Shown: positions 57,819 to 64,000 of the stretch, in pieces | Layout of the letters: each line of letters opens with the position of its first letter | How positions within the stretch are numbered: position 1 is the first letter of the stretch | Source of the DNA: Kofleriaceae bacterium | GTDB taxonomy: Bacteria > Myxococcota_A > Polyangia > Haliangiales > Haliangiaceae | DNA: 64,000 bases | Direction: 5' to 3' | Assembly (NCBI GenBank): GCA_018058095.1 | Contig: JAGPCO010000014.1 | Coordinates: 19,815-83,814 of the forward strand | The notes under the pieces: model-generated | Told to the model about the DNA's origin: nothing | Seen by the model: the letters and a program-made list of their open reading frames with translations, nothing else | Databases searched by the model: none | Program-made: the position numbers and the translations under genes

Positions 57819-57982
57819 GATCTGGTCGTGCCGACCTGATCAGGGTTGTGGCAAGACCTTGGAAGTGTTGGATTTGGTGGCGGCGCGCGGGTCCGGATTG
57901 TCCGGTGGGACGGACGGGGTGAGGGGCAAGTGGTTGGAAAGAAACGAAAGGTTGGGGGGAGGGCTGGGGAGGAGGTGGGCTC
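57819..57982 (+). repeat. Direct repeat, copy A (with palindrome)
   Basis: Begins with the palindrome and continues through TGGCAAG, GTCCGGATTGTCCGGTGGGA and a purine-rich GGGGAGGAGGTGGGCTC end. It is repeated about 216 bp downstream with roughly a dozen differences. Confidence 0.75.
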
Positions 57983-58035
57983 CCACCGATCTGGTCGTGC
58001 TCCCCGATCTGGTCGCGCTCCCGGTCGCGCTCCCC

Positions 58036-58198
58036 GATCTGGTCGTGCCGACCTGATCGGGGGGTGGCAAGAGATTGGAAGTGTTGGCTTTTGTGGCGGC
58101 GCGCGGGTCCGGATTGTCCGGTGGGACGGACGGGGTGGGGGGCAAGTGGTTGGAATGAGACGAAAGGTTGGGAGGAGGCCTGGGGAGGAGGTGGGCTC
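58036..58198 (+). repeat. Direct repeat, copy B (with palindrome)
   Basis: Second copy of the 163-bp unit, same order: palindrome, TGGCAAG, GTCCGGATTGTCCGGTGGGA, purine-rich end. The offset to copy A shifts by one base after the palindrome, showing a single-base indel. Confidence 0.75.
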
Positions 58199-58325
58199 GG
58201 GAGGCCTGGCTAGCCGCCTTGCCGGCCCTGCGATCCGCCAGCGTGGCGGCGCGTAAAACCAAACGATATCGACCAGATGTGGCGTCCGAGATCCGGCACC
58301 GGGCTTGCTCTAGCGGACGGCAACC

Positions 58326-59981
58326 ATGAAGCGCCTGTCCACGCTGGTCGCCGCCGCTGCTCTGCTCGCTCCTGCCGCTGCCCACCTGGGCTGCGCCGCC
58401 GAGGAGGAGGACATCCTGTACGACGGCGAGGGGGTCAAGAGCGGCGAGGGGGATGACGGCAAGAGCGACGCGAGCGCGCTCGCGGTGTTCATGGACTTCA
58501 CCTTCAGCGGCAAGTTCAAGGTGTCGTCGCGGCCGTGGAACATGACCCAGGCGATCCAGGATCACCTGCTGTACACGATCGGGCACCTCAACGAGGACAA
58601 CTCGGTCGGCCGCCTCGACAAGCTCGAGGTCCTCGAGTCGAACACGGTCACCGAGGGCGGCGGCACGTTCGTCACCTACAAGGTCAAGCTGCCGGTCGCC
58701 TGGGGCGACAAGGCCAACCCGCCCACCAGCTACACGTTCACGCTGCCGACCAGCCAGGAGAGCGCGTTCCTCACCCAGTTCGCGACCGACTACGGTCACA
58801 GCTGCGTCGACTTCGGCGCCCACGACGTCGACTCCGGCAGCATGTGGTACTACTACCGGCCCGGTCGCTCGGGCTGCACCTTCGCCAGCGGCGCGACCTA
58901 CAAGGCCGAGGTCGCGGTCGCGCGCAGCCCGATCAACACCACGGGCAAGTTCCCCGAGTTCAACAAGGTCTGGGAGGACAACGAGTTCAACGTCCTCGCC
59001 ATCTTCGGCAAGTACGAGGACGGCGCGACCACCGGCGACGCCGGCATCAGCGCCTACAACACGTTCATCGGCTCGGTCCGCACCGACCTGCGCGCGCGCG
59101 GCACGGTGACCTCGGTCCCGGCCACCGTCCCGACCACCCCCGGTGTCGGCACCCCCGACATCTCGTTCTCGGTCACCACCGCCGATGGCAAGAAGATCAA
59201 CGTCACCGCCCTGCTGACCGACAACGTCCAGGTCGGCCTGTCGCAGCCGGCCTTCCGCGCCCGCTACGAGGCGCTGTCGACCCGGGCCGACTACATCGTC
59301 TACAACGGCCACGCCGGCCTCGGCAGCAACGTGCGCGCGCTGGCCCGCAACGGCAAGTGGGTCGCCGGTCAGTACACCGTGGTCTTCATCAACGGCTGCG
59401 ACACCTTCGCGTACATCGACAGCGCCCTCAACGACGCCCACAAGGCGGTCAACCCCGACGACACCACCGGCTACAAGTACATCGACATCGTCACCAACGC
59501 GATGCCGTCGTTCTTCTCGTCGATGTCGGGCGCGACGATGTCGCTGTACCGCGGCCTCATCGACCAGGCCAACCCGAAGACCTACGAGCAGATCTTCGCC
59601 GGCGTCGACCGCTCGCAGGTCATCCTGGTGTCGGGTGAGCAGGACAACACGTTCGTGCCGGGCGGCGGCGGCGGCGGCGGCACCGGCGCCTGGGGCGGCC
59701 TCGACGAGGACGGCACCGTGGCGCGCGGCGCGACCAAGAAGTACGTCACCCCGACCCTGGCCGCCGGTCGCTACAAGTTCGCGATGACCGGGACCTCCGA
59801 CGCCGACCTGTACGTCCGCATCGGTCGCGAGCCGACCACCTCGACCTACGACTGCCGCCCGTACAAGAACGGCAGCAACGAGACCTGCGTGGTCAACCTG
59901 CCGGCCGACGCCAAGATCTACGTCAACGTCCGCGGCTACGCCTCCAGCTCGGACTTCTCGCTGGTCGGCAGCAAGGAGTAA
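58326..59981 (+). CDS. Lipoprotein with caspase-like His/Cys pair and PPC domain
   Basis: A 551-aa lipoprotein (lipobox HLGC) with an acidic linker ending GDDGKSD. Residues 45-270 are beta-rich. Next, YIVYNGHAG (His329) and VVFINGCDTF (Cys358) resemble the His-Gly and Gly-Cys motifs after hydrophobic strands in clan CD cysteine peptidases (gingipain, CHAT). The end (TVARGATKKYVTPTLAAGRY through SSDFSLVGSKE) is a pre-peptidase C-terminal (PPC) domain typical of secreted proteases. Protease function is a hypothesis from motifs and domain company. Confidence 0.72.
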   Translation: MKRLSTLVAAAALLAPAAAHLGCAAEEEDILYDGEGVKSGEGDDGKSDASALAVFMDFTFSGKFKVSSRPWNMTQAIQDHLLYTIGHLNEDNSVGRLDKLEVLESNTVTEGGGTFVTYKVKLPVAWGDKANPPTSYTFTLPTSQESAFLTQFATDYGHSCVDFGAHDVDSGSMWYYYRPGRSGCTFASGATYKAEVAVARSPINTTGKFPEFNKVWEDNEFNVLAIFGKYEDGATTGDAGISAYNTFIGSVRTDLRARGTVTSVPATVPTTPGVGTPDISFSVTTADGKKINVTALLTDNVQVGLSQPAFRARYEALSTRADYIVYNGHAGLGSNVRALARNGKWVAGQYTVVFINGCDTFAYIDSALNDAHKAVNPDDTTGYKYIDIVTNAMPSFFSSMSGATMSLYRGLIDQANPKTYEQIFAGVDRSQVILVSGEQDNTFVPGGGGGGGTGAWGGLDEDGTVARGATKKYVTPTLAAGRYKFAMTGTSDADLYVRIGREPTTSTYDCRPYKNGSNETCVVNLPADAKIYVNVRGYASSSDFSLVGSKE

Positions 59982-60045
59982 CACCCGCCTGGTTCGCCTC
60001 GGCGGGTCTCTCGGTTTCAGCCTTTCTAGTCTCGCTTAGCCTGTT

Positions 60046-60082
60046 CGACGGCCCCTCCTCCTCCGGGGGCCGTCGGCGTTTT
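60046..60082 (+). terminator. Rho-independent terminator
   Basis: CGACGGCCCC, a ten-base loop, then GGGGCCGTCG: a perfect ten-pair stem followed by GCGTTTT. It lies 65 bp after the stop of the PPC lipoprotein gene and just before the next gene. The strongest terminator in the window. Confidence 0.8.
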
Positions 60083-60096
60083 CGGCGCTGGGCTGG

Positions 60097-60102
60097 TACC
60101 GT
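60097..60102 (+). promoter_or_regulatory. Extended -10-like TGG-TACCGT, 6 nt before start
   Basis: GGCTGGTACCGT, CGGCGG, ATG at 60109. The same element precedes the paralogous gene at 60826, so promoter and gene were duplicated together. Confidence 0.5.
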
Positions 60103-60108
60103 CGGCGG

Positions 60109-60786
60109 ATGCTCGTCCGGCTCGCCTGGGTCGCCGCCGTCCTGACGCTCGCAGCCGGGTGTCATCAGCCGGCGGTGCCCGCTCGCCCTGCGCCGACGGG
60201 CAACCCGGCGCCAGCCACGTTGGCGCTGGCGGTCGACGCGCTGTTCGTCGCCGCCTCGCTGCACTTCGTCGCGGAGCTCGAGGTCACGGACTTCGCCGAC
60301 GAGGACGGAGACTCCACCTCGCGCGCGTGGGACCTCGACTGCGTTCAGGCGCCGCTTCCATCACCGCCCGGGCGGCGCGTCGCCAAGCTGACCTGCCACA
60401 GCCGGGAGCGGGACGTCGAGGGCGAGTCCCCATTCCCGATGCTGCTCGATGGCTACTGGGTCGCGACCGCCGATGCCGTGTGGCACGTGGCCGACCTGGA
60501 CGAGCCGCTGGTCGCGGTCGCGCGCCTGATGTCGCTGCCACCGGCGCCGCGCCGTGACGAGGTGCCCGATCCCGAGCCGGCCGAAGGGGGCCAGGAGGCG
60601 CGCACCATCTACGAGACGAGCCTCGATGACAGCGGCGCCTGGTGCCACCAGCGCAGCGACGATATGGGCGGCCTCCCCGACCCCTCCACCTGGACGGTGT
60701 GCTTCGATGGTCGCGGCCTGGTGTCGGGCTCGACCAGCAGCGACGCCCACGCGGTCGTGTCGGAGGCCCGGTTCACCCGGCGCTGA
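60109..60786 (+). CDS. Lipoprotein, paralog of the next gene
   Basis: A 225-aa lipoprotein (lipobox AAGC). Shared segments with the gene at 60826 run through the whole length: ALAVDALFVAASLHF, PSPPGRRVAKLTCHSRE, FPMLLDGYWVATADAVWHV, TIYETSLDDSGAWCHQR and CFDGRGLVSGSTSSD. Four Cys are conserved in both. No outside family is recognised. The pair arose by tandem duplication. Confidence 0.7.
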   Translation: MLVRLAWVAAVLTLAAGCHQPAVPARPAPTGNPAPATLALAVDALFVAASLHFVAELEVTDFADEDGDSTSRAWDLDCVQAPLPSPPGRRVAKLTCHSRERDVEGESPFPMLLDGYWVATADAVWHVADLDEPLVAVARLMSLPPAPRRDEVPDPEPAEGGQEARTIYETSLDDSGAWCHQRSDDMGGLPDPSTWTVCFDGRGLVSGSTSSDAHAVVSEARFTRR

Positions 60787-60813
60787 GCGCCGCGCGGCGC
60801 CGGCGCCGGCTGG

Positions 60814-60819
60814 TACCAT
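60814..60819 (+). promoter_or_regulatory. Extended -10-like TGG-TACCAT, 6 nt before start
   Basis: GGCTGGTACCAT, CGGCCC, ATG at 60826. Matches the element before the paralog at 60109 with one base difference in the hexamer. Confidence 0.5.
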
Positions 60820-60825
60820 CGGCCC

Positions 60826-61683
60826 ATGGTCCCATCTCGTCGCTCCGCGCTGGCCGGGGTCCTGGTCCGCGCCGGCCTGAGGGTGGTCGTGGCCGCCGCC
60901 GCTGCTACCGCCTGCCACCGGACGCCGGCGGCGCCGACCGGCCCGGCCCGCGGCGCCGATCCGGACGCGCCCACCACGCCCGCGCTGTCGGTCGACGCGC
61001 TGTTCGTCGCCGCCACGCTGCGGTTCGACGGCGTCCGGGTGGTGACGAACTACGACGCCGATGAGAACGGCCAGACGACCTCGTCTGACAGCGAGCACCA
61101 CTGGCAGGTCGACTGCATGCAGCTGCCGCAGCCATCACCACCGGGGCGGCGCGTCGCCGAGCTGACCTGCCACACCCGCGAGCTGGAGGACGACGACGAG
61201 GAGGAGGACGACGACGAGGAGGACGGCGACGACGACTCCGACGACGACGCCGCCACCGCCGAGGACGAGCTGGAGGACGACGAGGCCAACGCCGGGCCCA
61301 TCGCGACCAAGGACTATGGCGCGCCCTTCCCGATGGAGCTCGACGGCTACTGGGTCGCCACCGCCACCGGCGTGTGGCATGTGTCCGACCCTGACGAGCC
61401 GCTGGTCGAGGTCGAGCGCTTGATGTCGCTGCCGCCCGAGCGGCGCAGCGACGAGCTCCCCGACCTCGAGGCCGACGCCGAGCGCGACCCGCCCGTGCGC
61501 ACCGTGTACGAGACCAGCTCCAACGACCGCGGCGTGTGGTGCCACGAGCGCATCGACGATCCGGGCGGCGGCTCCGAGGCCTCGACCTGGGGCGTGTGCC
61601 TCGACGGGCGTGGCCTGGTCTCGGGCTCGACCAGCGACGGCCACGGCGCCAGGGTGTGGGAGGCCAGCGTCACGCGGCGTTGA
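60826..61683 (+). CDS. Lipoprotein, paralog with long acidic insert
   Basis: A 285-aa paralog of the preceding gene: LSVDALFVAATLRFDG, PSPPGRRVAELTCHTRE, FPMELDGYWVATATGVWHV, TVYETSSNDRGVWCHER and CLDGRGLVSGSTSDG align in order. It differs by a roughly 45-residue insert after CHTRELE that is almost entirely Asp and Glu, in the same place where the paralog has a few residues. A Cys follows the signal helix (TACHRT). Function unknown; the insert may bind cations. Confidence 0.7.
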   Translation: MVPSRRSALAGVLVRAGLRVVVAAAAATACHRTPAAPTGPARGADPDAPTTPALSVDALFVAATLRFDGVRVVTNYDADENGQTTSSDSEHHWQVDCMQLPQPSPPGRRVAELTCHTRELEDDDEEEDDDEEDGDDDSDDDAATAEDELEDDEANAGPIATKDYGAPFPMELDGYWVATATGVWHVSDPDEPLVEVERLMSLPPERRSDELPDLEADAERDPPVRTVYETSSNDRGVWCHERIDDPGGGSEASTWGVCLDGRGLVSGSTSDGHGARVWEASVTRR

Positions 61684-61705
61684 CGCCGCGGTCGACGCGA
61701 GCGGC

Positions 61706-62587
61706 TCAGAAGTCGTCGTGCTCGTGGTAGACGCGCGCGCCGTCGAGGCCGAAGCCGATGACGGTCGCGTCCTGGTAGTCGGGCTCACCCGATCCGGTCG
61801 CCCACAGCGCGTAGGCGACGATCGTGTGGTCGTCCTGCGAGCGGTACACGGCGTAGTAGCCGTGGACGCTGGCCGAGTAGTCGAGGTCCGGATCGGTCTG
61901 CTCGAGCTCGTCGGTGGCGGCGCGGGCCGGGCCCCGGACCGCGACCGGCAACGCGGCCAGCGTCAGCTCCCGGGTCAGGAGTGGGTTGGCGCCATCACCC
62001 AGGTCGACCGCGTTGGCGATCATGCAGCTGAGGTCGGTGTCGGCGCACACCGGGAGCGGCTCGACGGCGGCGGCGCAGCCAGCCCCCGCGCAGTCGAAGT
62101 GGAGATCGGTGACTGGCGTGCCCGACCCGTTCTTGCGCTTGAGCAGGACGCGATAGCTGCCGGCGTCGAGGTCGACCGTCAGCCTGGAGAACTTGCCGTA
62201 GCCGGCGTCGTCGTCCTTGACCAGGTAGCTGCCCCAGCGATCACCCGTCGGCTGGTACACGTAGAGCACGGTGTCGAGCCGGCGGTTGATCTCGTTCCAG
62301 GCCGCGACCTCGGTCCGGTGGTACTTGGTCTCGAGCGAGATGGTGGCCGGCCCGCTCAGGGCGAACTCGACGTAGGCGAGGGAGCTCGGATCGCCGCCCG
62401 GGCGTTCGAACACGACGTCGACGGAGCCCTGGCCGCTCGCGACCGGCAGGACACCCTGCCAGGGCGGACTGAAGCCGTCGGCCTTGCCGTCGGCCGCCAG
62501 GGCCGGGTCCTCGTCGTCGGTGGCGCCGACGCAGGCGCCCAGGGCGAGGGCGAGAGAGACACTGAGGAGAGCTGGACGGTGCTGCAT
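61706..62587 (-). CDS. Lipoprotein with DGKADG linker, unknown function
   Basis: A 293-aa lipoprotein starting MQHRPALLS, lipobox LGAC, with linker DDEDPALAADGKADG. The mature N-terminal part (VDVVFERPGGDPSSLAYVEF, RLTVDLDAGSYRVLLKRK) resembles a PPC-like beta sandwich. The rest carries two Cys pairs (FDCAGAGC, VCADTDLSC). Longer in-frame starts (62608, 62617, 62671) exist; the one before the signal peptide was chosen. The ending VIGFGLDGARVYHEHDDF is unremarkable. Confidence 0.68.
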   Translation of the reverse strand: MQHRPALLSVSLALALGACVGATDDEDPALAADGKADGFSPPWQGVLPVASGQGSVDVVFERPGGDPSSLAYVEFALSGPATISLETKYHRTEVAAWNEINRRLDTVLYVYQPTGDRWGSYLVKDDDAGYGKFSRLTVDLDAGSYRVLLKRKNGSGTPVTDLHFDCAGAGCAAAVEPLPVCADTDLSCMIANAVDLGDGANPLLTRELTLAALPVAVRGPARAATDELEQTDPDLDYSASVHGYYAVYRSQDDHTIVAYALWATGSGEPDYQDATVIGFGLDGARVYHEHDDF

Positions 62588-62957
62588 GAGAACCCGGCCG
62601 AGCACCATGCGTGCCATCGACGGCGCGCCGCAACGTTCCGGAAACGCGACGCCGGGTGGTGGCGCCAGCACGCCCCACGGCTAGCTCGCTGTCCGGATCC
62701 GTGGCGATCTGGTCGTGGGTGTGCACCGCCACGTTCGCCGGCCTGTGCTGTCGTCACCGCTGCTGGCGCGACACGCACAGCTCACGACGCTGTGCCATCG
62801 ACGCCATCGCTGACGTCGCGCACACAGCTCACGACGCTGTGCCGTCGACGCCATCGCTGACGTCGCGCACACAGCTCACGACGCTGTGCCGTCGACGCCA
62901 TCGCTGACGTCGCGCACACAGCTCACGCACGCTGCGCCTTCGACGCCAGCGCGGGCG
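62588..62957. other. Non-coding gap with tandem hairpin repeat
   Basis: This 370-bp gap lies between the lipoprotein start and the stop of the cytochrome-like gene, both minus strand. Apart from the 47-bp tandem repeat (62776-62945) nothing gene-like was seen. A GATCTGGTCGTG sequence at 62706 is a partial match to the palindromic repeat of the 54-58 kb region. Confidence 0.6.
62776..62945. repeat. 47-bp tandem repeat, each unit a hairpin
   Basis: Units start at 62776, 62823, 62870 and 62917 (the last partial). Each contains CACAGC-tcacgac-GCTGTG, a perfect six-base stem. Units are nearly identical, with one A/G change in the first. The period is not a multiple of three, and all frames would be broken, so it is not coding. 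It lies just downstream of a gene's stop. Confidence 0.85.
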
Positions 62958-64000
62958 TCACGCCGCGCGGACGACGCGCACGATGCGCACTCGCCGGCGC
63001 CGGCCGACGACGAGGCCGACGCTGACCACCAGCAAGGCGGCACCGCCGGCGCCGCGCTCGCCGGTCTGGCAGCAGCCACCACCGTCGTCGCCACCCGGCG
63101 CGCCCGGCGGCGGCAGGTTGGCGAGCGCACGCACGGTGCGCCGCAGCTCGGTCACGTTGCCGGCGACGTCGGCGACGCTGGCGACCAGCTCGGCCTCGAG
63201 TCCGAGCCCGGCCGGGACCTGCGCGGTGACGACGCCGGCCAGCTCGGCCGGCCCGACGGCGATGGGCGCACACACGCCGTCGCCGGCGTCGACACACAAG
63301 GTCAGGCTGGCCGGCGCCAGGCCGTCGCCGACGTCGGTGGTGCCGACCACCACCGCGGTCAACACCTCGCCGGCGAACTGCCCCTCCATGGCCAGCGTCG
63401 GCGCCACCGTGTCGTCGAACACGTCGGGGCCCCACATCGCGCCGAGGTCGATCCAGCGCGCCAGCACCGCCAGCTCGTCGGCGCTCATCGTCGACGGATG
63501 GTCGGGCCCGAAGTCGACGTCGTAGTGGCCGCGGTTGTCGTCGCCGGCGACTGGCTGCGACGGGTAGTCGGCGTCGGTGCGGCCGTCGGTGCGCCGGCCG
63601 GCCGCCTTCCAGTACAAGAGGCTGCCGCGCGCGTTCAGCATGCGCACGTACTTCGACAGGTTGGGCTTGGCCAGCGTGCCCTGCCGGGCCGGGTGACGCA
63701 GCGGCGCCGGGACCAGCTCTTGCCCGGGGTCGCTGGCCAGCCGGGCCCAGGTGCTGTCGTCGGCCGCGCTGCCGTCGCGCTGGGCCTCGGTCCGCGCCAG
63801 GTCGAGCCGCAGCCCGGCGTCGGCGCGGTCGGCGCCGTGGCACGACACGCAGCGCGTCGCCAGCAGCGGCATGACGTCGCGCTCGAACTCGTACTGCAGG
63901 CCCCACGACGGCACCGCGGTGGTGCGGACCGTGCCGCCGTCGACGCCGGCCAGCAGCGGCACCTCGCCGCCGCCCAGCCGCACCGGCGCGACCTCGCCGC
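62958..64000 (-). CDS. Cytochrome-c-like protein with MYXO-CTERM tail, 5' partial
   Basis: The frame is open to the right edge, so the N-terminus is missing. A heme-binding CVSCH motif follows YEFERDVMPLLATR, in the style of Planctomycete/myxobacterial cytochrome-c-containing proteins, where a low-heme module sits in an extracytoplasmic protein. ADELAVLARWIDLGAMWG is the usual C-terminal helix of such domains. The end has CCQTGERG, a hydrophobic helix ALLVVSVGLVVG and RRRRVRIVR, a MYXO-CTERM-like sorting signal. Function unknown, possibly electron transfer at the cell surface. Confidence 0.78.
   Translation of the reverse strand, partial: GEVAPVRLGGGEVPLLAGVDGGTVRTTAVPSWGLQYEFERDVMPLLATRCVSCHGADRADAGLRLDLARTEAQRDGSAADDSTWARLASDPGQELVPAPLRHPARQGTLAKPNLSKYVRMLNARGSLLYWKAAGRRTDGRTDADYPSQPVAGDDNRGHYDVDFGPDHPSTMSADELAVLARWIDLGAMWGPDVFDDTVAPTLAMEGQFAGEVLTAVVVGTTDVGDGLAPASLTLCVDAGDGVCAPIAVGPAELAGVVTAQVPAGLGLEAELVASVADVAGNVTELRRTVRALANLPPPGAPGGDDGGGCCQTGERGAGGAALLVVSVGLVVGRRRRVRIVRVVRAA

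Larger units (their letters stand above)
57793..58325. other. Non-coding repeat-rich region
   Basis: This 533-bp gap holds no credible gene. It contains two complete palindromic repeats (57819-57841, 58036-58058), an array of partial copies (57983-58035 and 57805-57822), and a 163-bp direct duplication. The last 120 bp before the lipoprotein gene at 58326 look like an ordinary promoter-containing spacer. Confidence 0.75.

Noticed and set aside
57840..59984. 714-codon open frame antisense to the PPC lipoprotein, with a repeated Pro-rich end
   Set aside because: The apparent protein repeat is only the 163-bp DNA duplication read in reverse; the rest is a codon shadow.
62776..62945. 47-bp repeats as a CRISPR array
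   Set aside because: Units are directly adjacent without unique spacers and no cas genes are present.

Overview
The window looks like the replication-origin region of a myxobacterium-like bacterium (Myxococcota, probably close to Haliangium/Kofleriaceae). The base composition is very GC-rich throughout. The evidence is the dnaA-dnaN-recF-gyrB order, a CdnL/CarD regulator, a eukaryote-type Ser/Thr kinase paired with a PEGA-like repeat protein, many Asp/Ala-rich lipoproteins, and three proteins with MYXO-CTERM-like tails (Cys pair, hydrophobic helix, Arg run). This assignment is inference from gene content; no rRNA or tRNA gene was found.

Region by region. 1-8.2 kb: dnaA (5' end outside the window), a candidate oriC with DnaA-box-like sites, dnaN, recF, then a small membrane protein and two lipoprotein genes (one related to pyroglutamyl peptidase) that separate recF from gyrB. 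8.3-14.5 kb: a TauD-like dioxygenase, twin Cys-rich lipoproteins, a membrane protein, a SUKH-like protein, a MAPEG protein, a secreted protein and a zinc-ribbon protein. 14.5-21 kb: fabH, cdnL, pepA, a small basic protein, a DUF72 protein with an acidic tail, then a tight transaldolase-Nudix-trmB run. 21-30.3 kb: an ASH-repeat lipoprotein, a ComEA-like HhH protein, a YchJ/SEC-C protein, uvrB, a Rieske protein, leucine dehydrogenase and a class II glutamine amidotransferase. 30.4-45.2 kb: an NB-ARC/TPR regulator next to an M16 peptidase, a PEGA/kinase pair, queC, several lipoproteins and a MshEN protein.

45.5-51.3 kb is an obvious foreign insert. Five minus-strand genes have visibly lower GC, AT-tolerant third positions and strong Shine-Dalgarno sites, unlike their surroundings. 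They encode a 37-aa basic peptide, a DUF262-AlbA_2 fusion, an OLD-family ATPase with a TOPRIM domain, an AAA ATPase, and an HNH-like protein translationally coupled to that ATPase. The content is that of an anti-phage defence operon; the combination is not one I recognise as a named system and is the main candidate for something new.

51.5-64 kb: a PD40 lipoprotein, a parallel-beta-helix MYXO-CTERM protein, two SUKH proteins among unknowns with a dispersed palindromic repeat at their 3' ends, a 163-bp direct duplication, a lipoprotein with a possible caspase-like His/Cys dyad, a tandem pair of paralogous lipoproteins, a 47-bp hairpin tandem repeat, and a cytochrome-c-like MYXO-CTERM protein cut by the right edge.

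Two patterns cut across the window. At least ten genes have a TAnnnT -10-like hexamer ending only 5-6 nt before the start codon, which predicts leaderless transcripts. Four lipoproteins share an acidic linker with a GK-(A/G/S)-D motif after the lipobox Cys.
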